Below are positions 16,947-25,879 of a DNA stretch of 64,000 nucleotides, one piece after another. Positions within the stretch are counted from its first letter, which is position 1; every line of letters begins with the position of its first letter. Source of the stretch: Embleya sp042956465 (GTDB taxonomy: Bacteria > Actinomycetota > Actinomycetes > Streptomycetales > Streptomycetaceae); the NCBI RefSeq assembly GCF_042956465.1, contig NZ_JBIBGL010000001.1, positions 1 through 64,000 on the forward strand, written 5' to 3'. The position numbers and the translations under genes were made by a program. The notes beneath the pieces were generated by a model. That model was not told where the DNA came from. It saw nothing but the letters and a program-made list of their open reading frames with translations, and searched no databases.

Positions 16947-19900
16947 TCAGCTCATCGCTTCCTCGACCAGACCCTGCTGCTCGGCCTCGTGCCGCTTGGC
17001 CGAACCGACCGCGGGCGACGAGGACGACGGACGGGCGATCCGGCGCGGGGCCGGCAGGCCGTACTCGACCAGGTTGAGCGCGATGAACGGCCACGCGCCC
17101 TGGTTGGTCGGCTCCTCCTGGGCCCAGACCAGCTCCAGGTCCTTGCCGTAGCGGTCCAGACCGTACCGCTCCAGCTCGGCCTTGAGCTCGGCCACGGGCA
17201 GCGGGTAGAGCCGCTCCACGCGCACCAGGGCGACGTCGTCGCGGCCCGACTTGGCCCGCCCGGCGGCCAGGTCGTAGTGGAACTTGCCGGAGGACATGAC
17301 CACCCGCTTGACCTTGCTCGGGTCCACCGTGGTGTCCCCGATCACCGGCCGGAACTGCCCGCTGGTGAACTCCTCGATCTTCGACGCGGCGGCCTTCAGG
17401 CGCAGCATCGACTTCGGGGTGAACACCACCAGCGGCTTGTGGTGCGGGTTGAGCGCCTGCCAGCGCAACAGGTGGAAGTAGTTGCTGGGCAGGGTCGGCG
17501 CGGCCACCGTCATGTTGTTCTGCGCGCACATCTGCAGGTAACGCTCGATGCGTGCGGACGAGTGGTCCGGGCCCTGGCCCTCGTAGCCGTGCGGAAGCAG
17601 CAGGACCACACCGGAGTGCTGGTGCCACTTCTGCTCGGCGGAGGAGATGAACTCGTCCATGATCGACTGCGCGCCGTTGGCGAAGTCGCCGAACTGCGCC
17701 TCCCACAACACCAGCGACTGCGGCCGGGCCAGCGAGTAGCCGTACTCGAAGCCCATCGCGGCGAACTCGCTGAGCAGCGAGTCGTACACGGTGAACTTGG
17801 CCTGGTCGTCGGACAGGTGCGCGAGCGGGGTGTACTCGGCGCCGGACGTGCGGTCCACCAGGACCGAGTGCCGCTGGCCGAAGGTGCCGCGTCGGCTGTC
17901 CTGACCGGCGAGCCGCACCGGGCGACCCTCCATCAGGAGCGAGCCGAACGCGAGCGTCTCGCCCATCGCCCAGTCGATCGTGCCGTCCTCGACCATCGCC
18001 GCACGGCGCTGCAACTGCGGCTGCAGGCGCGGGTGCACGGCGAAGTCCTCGGGCAGCGAGACCTGCGACTCGACGATCCGCTTGACCGTCTCGTGCGCGA
18101 TGCCGGTCGGGTCGATCCGCGGGAACGCGATGTCCGCCGCGGGTGCGGCCGGGGTCGCCTGCGGGGCCTGCGGGGCGGTGGCCTGTCGGACCTCGGAGAA
18201 GACCTTCTCCAGCTGGTCCTGGTAGTCCTTGAGCGCCTGCTCGGCCTCTTCGACGGTGATGTCGCCACGACCGATCAGGGCCTCGGTGTAGAGCTTGCGC
18301 ACCGAGCGCTTCTTGTCGATCAGGTCGTACATCAGCGGCTGCGTGAAGGACGGGTTGTCGGCCTCGTTGTGACCCCGGCGCCGGTAGCAGATGAGGTCGA
18401 TCACCACGTCCTTGTGGAACGTCTGCCGGTATTCGAACGCGAGCTGCGCGATCCGCACGCACTGCTCGGGGTCGTCGCCGTTGACGTGGAAGATCGGCGC
18501 CTCGATCATCCGCGCGACGTCGGTCGCGTAGATGGACGAGCGGGACGCGGCCGGGGAGGCGGTGAAGCCCACCTGGTTGTTGATCACCACATGGATCGTG
18601 CCGCCGGTGCGGTAGCCGCGCAGCTGCGACATGTTGAGCGTCTCGGCGACCACGCCCTGGCCCGCGAACGCGGCGTCGCCGTGCAGCAGCAGGGGCAGCA
18701 CCGGGAAGTCGGCGCCCTCCATGTCGATGATGTCCTGCTTGGCGCGCACGACGCCTTCCAGGACCGGGTCGACCGCTTCCAGGTGCGAGGGGTTCGCCAC
18801 CAGGGAGACCTTGACCTGCGCGCCGTCCTCGGAGGAGAACGTGCCCTCGGCGCCGAGGTGGTACTTCACGTCGCCCGAGCCGTGCATCGACTTGGGGTCG
18901 ATGTTGCCCTCGAACTCGCGGAAGACCTGCGCGTAGGACTTGCCGACGATGTTGGTCAGCACGTTCAGCCGGCCGCGGTGCGCCATGCCGATCGCGACCT
19001 CGTCGAGACCGTCCTCGGCCGCGGCCGAGATGATCGCGTCGAGCAGCGGGATGGTGGTCTCGCCGCCTTCCAGCGAGAAGCGCTTCTGGCCGACGTACTT
19101 GGTGGCCAGGAAGGTCTCGAACGCCTCGGCCGCGTTCAGCCGGCGCAGGATGCGCAGCTGGTCCTCGCGGTCCGGCTTGGCGTGCGGCACCTCGACCCGC
19201 TCCTGGATCCAGCGGCGCTGGTCCGGGTCCTGGATGTGCATGTACTCGATGCCGACGGTGCGGCAGTAGGTGTCCCGCAGCACGCCGAGCACGTCGCGCA
19301 GGGTCATCAGCGCCTGGCCGGCGAAGCCGCCGACGGCGAACTCGCGCTCGAGGTCCCACAGCGTCAGCCCGTGCTCGACCACGTCGAGGTCCGGGTGCCG
19401 GCGCTGCTTGTACTCCAGCGGGTCGGTGTCGGCCATCAGGTGACCGCGGACCCGGTAGGAGTGGATGAGCTCCTGCACACGTGCCGTCTTGTTGACGTCG
19501 TCCTCGTGTGTCGCGGAGATGTCCTGCACCCAGCGCACGGGCTCGTACGGGATGCGCAGCGAACGGAAGATCTCCTCGAAGAAGCAGTCTTCACCGAGCA
19601 GCAGCTGGTTCATCCGGCGCAGGAACTCGCCCGACTGGGCGCCCTGGATGATGCGGTGGTCGTACGTGCTGGTCAGCGTGAGCGTCTTGCTGACCGCGAG
19701 ACGGGACAGGGTGTCCGCGGACGCCCCCGCGAACTCCGCCGGGTAGTCCATCGCACCCACGCCGACGATCGTGCCCTGACCGGGCATCAGGCGCGGCACC
19801 GAGTGCACGGTGCCGATGCCGCCCGGGTTGGTCAGCGAGATCGTCACTCCGGCGAAGTCGTCCACCGTGAGCTTGTTCGAGCGGGCTCGCCGGACGATGT

Positions 19901-20807
19901 CCTCGTAGGCCTGCCAGAAGGCGAAGAAGTCCATCTCGTCGGCCTTCTTGATGGCCGCCACCACGAGCTGGCGGTCACCGTTGGCCTTCGTCAGGTCGAT
20001 CGCGAGGCCGAGGTTGACGTTCGCGGGCTTGACCAGGAACGGCTTGCCCTCGCGCTCCTCGTAGGAGTGGTTCATCGACGGCATCGACTTGGCCGCCTGG
20101 ACGAGCGCGTAGCCGATGAGGTGGGTGAACGAGACCTTGCCACCGCGAGCGCGCTTGAGGTGGTTGTTGATCACGATCCGGTTGTCGATCAGCAGCTTGG
20201 CCGGAACGGCCCGCACGCTGGTCGCGGTGGGAATCGCGAGCGACGAATCCATGTTGATCGCGACACGTGCCGCCGGGCCCTTGAGCTGGACGGCCTCGGG
20301 GGATGCGGCGGGCTGCTTCTTCGCGGGCGCGGCGGGTGCCTTGGCGGCGGGTGCCTGTGCGGGCGTCGCAGGTGTGGCGGCCTTGGCAGGCGCGGCTTGG
20401 ACCGGAGCCGGAGTGTCGGCCGGGAGCGGAGTCGGCGAAGGGGCCGCGTCCTGTACGCCGGTCGTCATTATCGGGTGGCTCGGGGCCGGGGCCGGAGTCG
20501 TCGTCCCCACTGCGCTCGACGGCATTGCCGTCGTCACGGGGGGTTGCGCCGGGCTCGGCGCGGGGATGCTTCCAGAGTTGTTCGTGGTACTGCTCACTGG
20601 TGTGGGGCCGCTCGGGCTTGCCACGGTGGCTGGGCCGGCGGACGTCGACGGCGTCGACGGCTCGCTGGGCTTGTAATCGGCGAAGAAGTCCCACCAAGCA
20701 CGATCCACCGAGTTGGGATCTTGCAAATATTGCTGGTAAATCTCGTCGACGAGCCACTCGTTGGGGCCGAAGCTGGCCATCGGGTTGCTAGGGGACTGTG
20801 ACGACAC
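16947..20807 (-). CDS. kgd: Multifunctional 2-oxoglutarate decarboxylase/dehydrogenase E1-E2
   Basis: This 1286-residue enzyme is the actinobacterial fusion that acts as 2-oxoglutarate dehydrogenase E1o with a succinyltransferase-like domain, and as carboxylase-type ligase/decarboxylase, in the TCA cycle. The N-terminus has the E1-specific helix (FGPNEWLVDEIYQQYLQDPN), followed by an Ala/Pro-rich linker to about residue 170. The E2-type catalytic domain contains LTNPGGIGTVHSVPRLMPGQG and the active histidine in YDHRIIQGAQSGEFL. The ThDP-binding E1 domain includes GMAHRGRLNVL, HLGAEG and GDDPEQCVRIAQLAFEYR. The GTG start (VSSQSPSNP) matches homologues. Kgd activity is usually controlled by the FHA protein GarA/OdhI, which is not encoded here. 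Confidence 0.95.
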   Translation of the reverse strand: MSSQSPSNPMASFGPNEWLVDEIYQQYLQDPNSVDRAWWDFFADYKPSEPSTPSTSAGPATVASPSGPTPVSSTTNNSGSIPAPSPAQPPVTTAMPSSAVGTTTPAPAPSHPIMTTGVQDAAPSPTPLPADTPAPVQAAPAKAATPATPAQAPAAKAPAAPAKKQPAASPEAVQLKGPAARVAINMDSSLAIPTATSVRAVPAKLLIDNRIVINNHLKRARGGKVSFTHLIGYALVQAAKSMPSMNHSYEEREGKPFLVKPANVNLGLAIDLTKANGDRQLVVAAIKKADEMDFFAFWQAYEDIVRRARSNKLTVDDFAGVTISLTNPGGIGTVHSVPRLMPGQGTIVGVGAMDYPAEFAGASADTLSRLAVSKTLTLTSTYDHRIIQGAQSGEFLRRMNQLLLGEDCFFEEIFRSLRIPYEPVRWVQDISATHEDDVNKTARVQELIHSYRVRGHLMADTDPLEYKQRRHPDLDVVEHGLTLWDLEREFAVGGFAGQALMTLRDVLGVLRDTYCRTVGIEYMHIQDPDQRRWIQERVEVPHAKPDREDQLRILRRLNAAEAFETFLATKYVGQKRFSLEGGETTIPLLDAIISAAAEDGLDEVAIGMAHRGRLNVLTNIVGKSYAQVFREFEGNIDPKSMHGSGDVKYHLGAEGTFSSEDGAQVKVSLVANPSHLEAVDPVLEGVVRAKQDIIDMEGADFPVLPLLLHGDAAFAGQGVVAETLNMSQLRGYRTGGTIHVVINNQVGFTASPAASRSSIYATDVARMIEAPIFHVNGDDPEQCVRIAQLAFEYRQTFHKDVVIDLICYRRRGHNEADNPSFTQPLMYDLIDKKRSVRKLYTEALIGRGDITVEEAEQALKDYQDQLEKVFSEVRQATAPQAPQATPAAPAADIAFPRIDPTGIAHETVKRIVESQVSLPEDFAVHPRLQPQLQRRAAMVEDGTIDWAMGETLAFGSLLMEGRPVRLAGQDSRRGTFGQRHSVLVDRTSGAEYTPLAHLSDDQAKFTVYDSLLSEFAAMGFEYGYSLARPQSLVLWEAQFGDFANGAQSIMDEFISSAEQKWHQHSGVVLLLPHGYEGQGPDHSSARIERYLQMCAQNNMTVAAPTLPSNYFHLLRWQALNPHHKPLVVFTPKSMLRLKAAASKIEEFTSGQFRPVIGDTTVDPSKVKRVVMSSGKFHYDLAAGRAKSGRDDVALVRVERLYPLPVAELKAELERYGLDRYGKDLELVWAQEEPTNQGAWPFIALNLVEYGLPAPRRIARPSSSSPAVGSAKRHEAEQQGLVEEAMS

Positions 20808-20917
20808 GGCGGCAACCGCCCTCTTCCGCTTCCTGGGGTGGTGGACAGCGGGAAACAAGGCTACGCCCTTTGACCAGTGTCGCGCAGGCCCCTCGGCCTC
20901 CGCGTCGCGTAGATCAC

Positions 20918-20933
20918 AAACGGTTGACCGTTT
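20918..20933. promoter_or_regulatory. Palindrome in the kgd promoter region
   Basis: AAACGGTTGACCGTTT is a perfect inverted repeat (7-bp arms, two-base centre) about 110 bases upstream of the kgd start. It also contains TTGACC, which resembles a -35 box in the opposite reading direction. It could be an operator for kgd; no protein can be assigned. Confidence 0.5.
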
Positions 20934-21019
20934 AGTCGCGTTTGTTGCTTCCCGCCGTATTGGTGGTCACGGAACGTCATGTCGGGATCGTCCCGTGCAG
21001 TAAGTGACCGATCACCCGG

Positions 21020-22081
21020 TTACGTCGGGTCACCGGGTAGGAGCACTCGGATACGGCACCCATGGCTCGATTCGGCTACGGAAATATCACCCCCATGCAG
21101 ATCCACGGCCCAGCGGGCGATCGCGAGGCCCAGTCCGGTTCCCCCGTCGGTGGACGAACTTCCGCCGCCACGGGTGAACCGCTCGAAGACCCGACCGCGC
21201 TCGCCGTACGGGATCCCGGGCCCTTCGTCCTGAACTTCCAGGCGCAGACTGCCCGGGCCCTCGTCGCGTCGTGCGTGCAGACTCACGGTGCCACCGAAGG
21301 GGCTGTGTCGGCAGGCATTGGCCACCAGATTGGTAACAACCTGATGCAGCCGTTCGGGGTCGGCCAGTGCGGTGAGATCGGCCGGCTGCACGTCGACCCG
21401 GAACCTGACGTCGCTGCTCAGCGCTCCGTTCTCCGCGGTGAGCGCGGTCAGGAACGGGCGCACCGCGAACTCGCGCGCCTGGAGCGGCACGGCCCCCGAA
21501 TCCAACCGGGAAAGGTCGAGAAGTTGTGACACGAGTCGACCCAGTCGCGCGGTCTGATTGAGCGCCAGCTCCAGCGTGTCGGGATCGGGTTCCTGCACGC
21601 CGTCCACGAGATTCTCGAGCACCGCGTGCAGTGCGGAGATGGGCGTGCGCAGTTCGTGCGAGACGTTGGCGACCAGTTCGCGGCGATGTCGGTCCACCGC
21701 CTCCAGGTCGGCGGCCATCCGGTTGAACGCGCCGGCGAGGCGGCCCACCTCGTCGCGCGAGGTGGCGCGTACCCGGCGCGAGTAGTCGCCGCGGGCCATC
21801 GCCTGCGCGGCGGCGGTCATCTCGCGCAGCGGCGAGGTCATCCCGTGTGCGAGCACCAGGGTGACCGCCAGGCACGCCAGCGAGGTGAACACGAGCATGT
21901 ACCGGAACCGGACCTCGGCCCGCAGCCCCAGGATGATCAGCAGCGTCGAGACGAACACGGACGCGATCACGAGCACGCCGAGCTTGGCCTTGATCGAGCG
22001 CAGCCGATCGAGCGGCCGCAGGTTGCCGCGGCTCAGCCGCAGGCGCCGCAGCCGCGCGGGGCGGGGGTCGGCGAGGTTCAG
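21020..22081 (-). CDS. HAMP-domain sensor histidine kinase (probable CTG start)
   Basis: This 353-residue kinase has TM1 at about 34-52 and TM2 at 59-79 with an extracytoplasmic loop of only six or seven residues, then HAMP (80-133) and the H box VANVSHELRTPISAL with phospho-acceptor H142. The N box is VTNLVANACRHS and the G boxes are VQDEGPGIP and GGTGLGLAIA. No ATG, GTG or TTG precedes TM1. A CTG at 22081 overlaps the regulator stop as CTGA and has GGAGG seven bases upstream, so it is the likely start. The nearest standard codon (GTG) would lie inside TM1. With so little outside sequence, the stimulus is probably sensed in the membrane or cytoplasm. Confidence 0.88.
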   Translation of the reverse strand: MNLADPRPARLRRLRLSRGNLRPLDRLRSIKAKLGVLVIASVFVSTLLIILGLRAEVRFRYMLVFTSLACLAVTLVLAHGMTSPLREMTAAAQAMARGDYSRRVRATSRDEVGRLAGAFNRMAADLEAVDRHRRELVANVSHELRTPISALHAVLENLVDGVQEPDPDTLELALNQTARLGRLVSQLLDLSRLDSGAVPLQAREFAVRPFLTALTAENGALSSDVRFRVDVQPADLTALADPERLHQVVTNLVANACRHSPFGGTVSLHARRDEGPGSLRLEVQDEGPGIPYGERGRVFERFTRGGGSSSTDGGTGLGLAIARWAVDLHGGDISVAESSHGCRIRVLLPGDPT

Positions 22082-22788
22082 GATGGCGCCTCCAACGCGT
22101 AGCCCACGCCGTGCACGGTCCGGATCCACTCGGCGCCGAGTTTGCGGCGCAGTGCCTTGACGTGGCTGTCCACGGTACGAGTGCCGGAGGCGTCGACCCA
22201 GTCCCACACCTCGGCGAGCAAGTGCTCGCGCGAGAGCACGGCGCGCGGGCGGGACGCCAGGCACACCAGCAGGTCGAACTCGGTCGGGGTCAGGTGCACC
22301 TCGTCCACCCCGAGCCGGACCCGGCGCTGGGTACGGTCGATCCGCAACCGGCCCAGGTTCAGCGCGGCTTCGGGGGAGACGGCCCGGGCGGCCGCCTCGG
22401 CCCGCTCCATCCGGCGCAACAGCACGTGCACCCGGGCGACCAACTCGCGCATCGAGAACGGCTTGGTCATGTAGTCGTCGGCGCCCACGGCCAGACCGAC
22501 CAGCAGATCGGTCTCGTCGTCGCGCGCGGTCAGCATGATCACCGGCAGGCCCGGGTGCATCGCCTGAAGCCGCCGGCACACCTCCAGGCCGTCCAGGCCG
22601 GGCAGCATCACGTCGAGGACGACCAGGTCGGGTCGGGTGGTCGTGGCCGCGGTCAGCGCCGCGGGGCCGTCGGACGCGATGAGCGCGCCGAAGCCCTCCG
22701 CCCGCAGCCGGGCCGCCACCGCGTCGGCGATCATGGGCTCGTCCTCGACCACGAGTACGAGCCGCTTTTCCCCCGTCGGGTCGGTCAT
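22078..22788 (-). CDS. OmpR/PhoB-family response regulator
   Basis: This 236-residue regulator has a receiver domain with the acidic pair in VVEDEP, the phospho-acceptor D59 in VVLDVMLPG and the conserved lysine K109 in DDYMTKPF. The C-terminal winged helix contains VHLTPTEFDLLVCLASRPRAVLSREHLLAEVW and TVDSHVKALRRKLG. It is encoded upstream of its cognate kinase with a four-base overlap. Homologous pairs lie beside kgd in Streptomyces, but I cannot name a confirmed regulon. Confidence 0.94.
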   Translation of the reverse strand: MTDPTGEKRLVLVVEDEPMIADAVAARLRAEGFGALIASDGPAALTAATTTRPDLVVLDVMLPGLDGLEVCRRLQAMHPGLPVIMLTARDDETDLLVGLAVGADDYMTKPFSMRELVARVHVLLRRMERAEAAARAVSPEAALNLGRLRIDRTQRRVRLGVDEVHLTPTEFDLLVCLASRPRAVLSREHLLAEVWDWVDASGTRTVDSHVKALRRKLGAEWIRTVHGVGYALEAPS

Positions 22789-23207
22789 ACCCGCAGCCTA
22801 CGTATCGTCGGCGGGCCTTGTGGGGGACTTGCCGAGCTTGCCCGGAGCGCAGGTGGCGGTCGGGGGGTTCGGGGGCGGCCGAGGGCTTGGGGCGGGGTGG
22901 CCGGCAGGTTCGGGGGAGGCGGCGGCTGCGGGTGTGCGGGGCGGGTGACCACGACGTCCGGGGGAGCGATATGGGACTCGGGTACCCCATGCGAGCCGGC
23001 CCCGATTGGTACCTCAGGGGGAGGATCGGTCTAACCTGATCCGTCTACCCTGGCTGAAGCGTTGCCGCCGTACACCGCACTCCGTGATCCGGGATGCGCG
23101 ATCGGGGAGTGGTCCACGACCCGGGTGGCGACCGATCCGACGGCATCGGTCGACGGTACGACCGATACCGACGGCACGACCGATTCAACCGACAGCATGG
23201 GGGCGTG
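22789..23207. other. Divergent intergenic region with short direct repeats
   Basis: These 419 bases between the regulator gene and the PAP2-family gene contain a G-rich segment (22850-22960) and, at 23129-23190, three copies of CGACCGAT(A)CCGAC-like sequence. No convincing gene is present. Promoters for both divergent genes should lie here. Confidence 0.55.
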
Positions 23208-24104
23208 GTGCGGCGCAACGTCACGGAGGGTCCCTCCCACGAGGTCGATCGGCGCGACCAGGCGTCGCCGACCACGCAGGCGGCTTCGGTGACGAAGGCC
23301 GGCGAGCCGGCCGGGCGGCCGACGGCCGAGTCGGATCCGGCGGCGGTCAAGGCCCGCCGGATGCGCACCTTCAAGGACGCGGCACGCGAGCTGGTCCTGG
23401 TCGCGCTGCTGTTCGGGGTGTACAAGCTCGGGCGTGGTCTGGCCTCGGGCGAGACCTCCACCGCGTTCTCCAACGCCAAGCAACTGCTGACCATGCAGAA
23501 AGACCTGCGGCTGCCGGACGAGGCGGCGATCCAGGACTGGTTCATGCAGTCGCACGCGGCCGTGACCTTCTGCAACAAGTACTACGCCTATGTGCACTTC
23601 CCGGCCACCGTCGGGTTCCTGCTGTGGTTGTGGATCCGCCACCGCGACCACTACAAGTGGGTCCGCAACATCCTGGCGATGATGACCGGCGCCGCGTTGA
23701 TCATCCACATCCTGGTTCCGCTGGCACCGCCGCGGAAGATGCCGGGCTTCACCGACACGGGCATGGACGCGGGCGACTCGCCGTACTCCGGTGCGGGCGC
23801 CAAGATCGCGAACCAGTTCGCCGCGATGCCGTCGTTGCACGTGGGCTGGGCGGTGGTGGTCGCACTCGGGATCGCCTCGGTGTGGCACGCGGCCGGCACG
23901 GGTCGGCGGGTGGCGAGTTGGGCGGTCTGGCTGCATCCGGCGATAACCCTGATGGTGGTCGTGGTGACCGCGAACCACTACTGGATGGACGCCGTGGTGG
24001 CGGTGCTGCTGATGATCTTCGCGCTGGCGGTACTGCCCGGACCCGACCGGAATCTGCAACGGGGGTTGATCCGGCCGATCCCGGCGCCGCGGATAGCCCG
24101 CTAG
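23208..24104 (+). CDS. PAP2-superfamily membrane protein (AUR1/Ipt1-like, PAP2_3)
   Basis: This protein of about 298 residues has a polar N-terminus followed by about five membrane helices. The phosphatase signatures are of the inositol-phosphorylceramide-synthase-like branch: VPLAPPRKMPG instead of a classical C1 motif, AAMPSLHVGW (C2) and TANHYWMDAVVA (C3, with its H and D). The active site should face outward, acting on a lipid phosphate or as a phosphotransferase. The GTG at 23208 is preferred because codon use is already GC3-rich from there and GGGGG precedes it; GTG at 23289 is the alternative. The substrate is unknown. Confidence 0.82.
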   Translation: MRRNVTEGPSHEVDRRDQASPTTQAASVTKAGEPAGRPTAESDPAAVKARRMRTFKDAARELVLVALLFGVYKLGRGLASGETSTAFSNAKQLLTMQKDLRLPDEAAIQDWFMQSHAAVTFCNKYYAYVHFPATVGFLLWLWIRHRDHYKWVRNILAMMTGAALIIHILVPLAPPRKMPGFTDTGMDAGDSPYSGAGAKIANQFAAMPSLHVGWAVVVALGIASVWHAAGTGRRVASWAVWLHPAITLMVVVVTANHYWMDAVVAVLLMIFALAVLPGPDRNLQRGLIRPIPAPRIAR

Positions 24105-24278
24105 GCCCAGGCGGCTGCCACGAACGGGCGGATGGCCGGGCAGGGTCTGCCGGATCGGGGGCGAGGGAGCGAAATGGCGGCCCGGGTCGATTCGTCCTGT
24201 GGTGGGTGATCGAACCTCGGTGTGCGTCCGAACGATCAGGATCGAATTTCAGGCGCTCCGGCCGGGCATGATGCACGA

Positions 24279-25802
24279 ATGCCCGTCTCCTTCCCCTCCG
24301 GGGGCATTCGCGCCAAGACCCCGGCCGGCCGGTGGGTGCTGCTGGCCACCGTGCTCGGCTCCGGCATGGCCATGCTCGACTCGACCGTCGTCAACGTGGC
24401 GCTGCCCAGTATCGGGCGCTCCTTCGACACGTCGCTCGCGGCATTGCAGTGGACCGTCAACGCTTACACCCTCACGCTGGCCGGACTGATCCTGCTCGGT
24501 GGCGCGCTCGGGGACCGGTACGGGCGGCGCCGGGTGTTCGTGATCGGCGTGGCCTGGTTCGCGGTGGCCTCGCTGCTGTGCGGGATCGCCCCCAACGTGC
24601 AGACGCTGATCGCCGCCCGGGCGCTCCAGGGCATCGGCGGCGCGCTGCTCACCCCCGGCTCGCTGGCGATCATCCAGGCCACGTTCCACGCCGACGACCG
24701 AGCCCGCGCGGTGGGCACGTGGTCCGGCCTGGGCGGCGTGGCGAGTGCGATCGGCCCGTTCCTGGGCGGTTGGCTCGTGGACGCGGTCAGTTGGCGCTGG
24801 GTCTTCCTGATCAACCTGCCGCTCGCGGCGGTGACCATCGTGGTCGCGCTGCGCACCGTTCCGGAGACGTTCGACCCGCAGCCCCGGGGCCGCTTCGACG
24901 TGAGCGGCGCGGCGCTGGCCGCGCTGGCGCTCGCGGGCGTGACCTGGGGCCTGGTGGAGGCGCAGACCAGCCCCGTGCCGGCCGTGATCGCGGGCGCGGC
25001 CGGAGTTGCGGCGGGCGTGGCGTTCGTATTCGTGGAGAAGCGCTCGCGCGAACCGATGTTGCCGCTGGACATCTTCCGGGTCCGGCTGTTCACCTCGGTC
25101 AACATCGTGACGCTGTTCGTCTACGGCGCACTGGGTGCGTTCATGCTGCTGCTGGTGCTCGAACTGCAGACGGTGGCGGGCTACTCGGCGCAGCAGGCCG
25201 GCCTGGCACTGCTTCCGATCACCATGGTCATGCTGTTGCTTTCGGCCAGGTCGGGCGACCTGGCCCGGCGGATCGGCCCGCGCCTGCAACTGACCGCGGG
25301 CCCCCTGGTGTGCGCGGGCGGGCTGCTGACGCTGCTGGGGATCGGCTCCGACGCCTCCCCTTCCTCCTATGCGACCGACGTGCTGCCCGGTGTACTGATC
25401 TTCGGGCTGGGCCTGGCCGTCCTGGTCGCTCCGCTGACGGCGACCGTGCTGGCCTCGGTGGACGTCGGCCGGGCCGGCATCGCCAGCGGCGTGAACAACG
25501 CGGCGGCCCGCGCGGCGGGCCTGCTCACCGTCGCCGGACTCCCGGCACTGGTCGGCCTGTCGGGCGACGGCTACCGGGACCCGGGCGTGGTCGACACGGG
25601 CTTCGACCGCGCGCTGTGGATCTGCGCGGGGCTGCTGGTCACGGGCTCCGCGGTGGCCTGGTTCAGCATCTCGGCCAAGGCCCTCACACCCGCCGAGACG
25701 GGGGTCGAGTGCGCCAAGCCGTGCGTACGGATGGGCTGCGATGTGGCGGGGCCGCCGCTGGATCCGGGGGACGAGGGGGCGGGGGTGGGAGCGGGGAGGT
25801 AG
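24279..25802 (+). CDS. MFS drug exporter (DHA2, EmrB/QacA type)
   Basis: This 507-residue membrane transporter has the length and hydrophobic pattern of 14-helix DHA2 proton antiporters. The first helix carries LGSGMAMLDSTVVNVALPSI with the membrane-embedded aspartate typical of the subfamily. The inter-helix 2-3 motif A is LGDRYGRRRVFV, and the antiporter motif C is GVASAIGPFLGGWLVD. The C-terminal tail of about 35 residues is Gly-rich and low complexity. The ATG start gives a normal cytoplasmic N-terminus. No TetR or MarR regulator is adjacent. The substrate cannot be predicted. Confidence 0.92.
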   Translation: MPVSFPSGGIRAKTPAGRWVLLATVLGSGMAMLDSTVVNVALPSIGRSFDTSLAALQWTVNAYTLTLAGLILLGGALGDRYGRRRVFVIGVAWFAVASLLCGIAPNVQTLIAARALQGIGGALLTPGSLAIIQATFHADDRARAVGTWSGLGGVASAIGPFLGGWLVDAVSWRWVFLINLPLAAVTIVVALRTVPETFDPQPRGRFDVSGAALAALALAGVTWGLVEAQTSPVPAVIAGAAGVAAGVAFVFVEKRSREPMLPLDIFRVRLFTSVNIVTLFVYGALGAFMLLLVLELQTVAGYSAQQAGLALLPITMVMLLLSARSGDLARRIGPRLQLTAGPLVCAGGLLTLLGIGSDASPSSYATDVLPGVLIFGLGLAVLVAPLTATVLASVDVGRAGIASGVNNAAARAAGLLTVAGLPALVGLSGDGYRDPGVVDTGFDRALWICAGLLVTGSAVAWFSISAKALTPAETGVECAKPCVRMGCDVAGPPLDPGDEGAGVGAGR

Positions 25803-25879
25803 GGGTGCGGGGACGGACGGGGGCGGGGTGGCACGTAGCGTGGCCCGGGACGTGGGTCGGTGAGCGAGAGGGCGGCGGG

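Noticed and set aside
22082..22990. A single long frame joining the kinase and the region of the response regulator
   Set aside because: The upstream part is a shadow of the regulator gene in another frame; the real kinase begins at the overlap.
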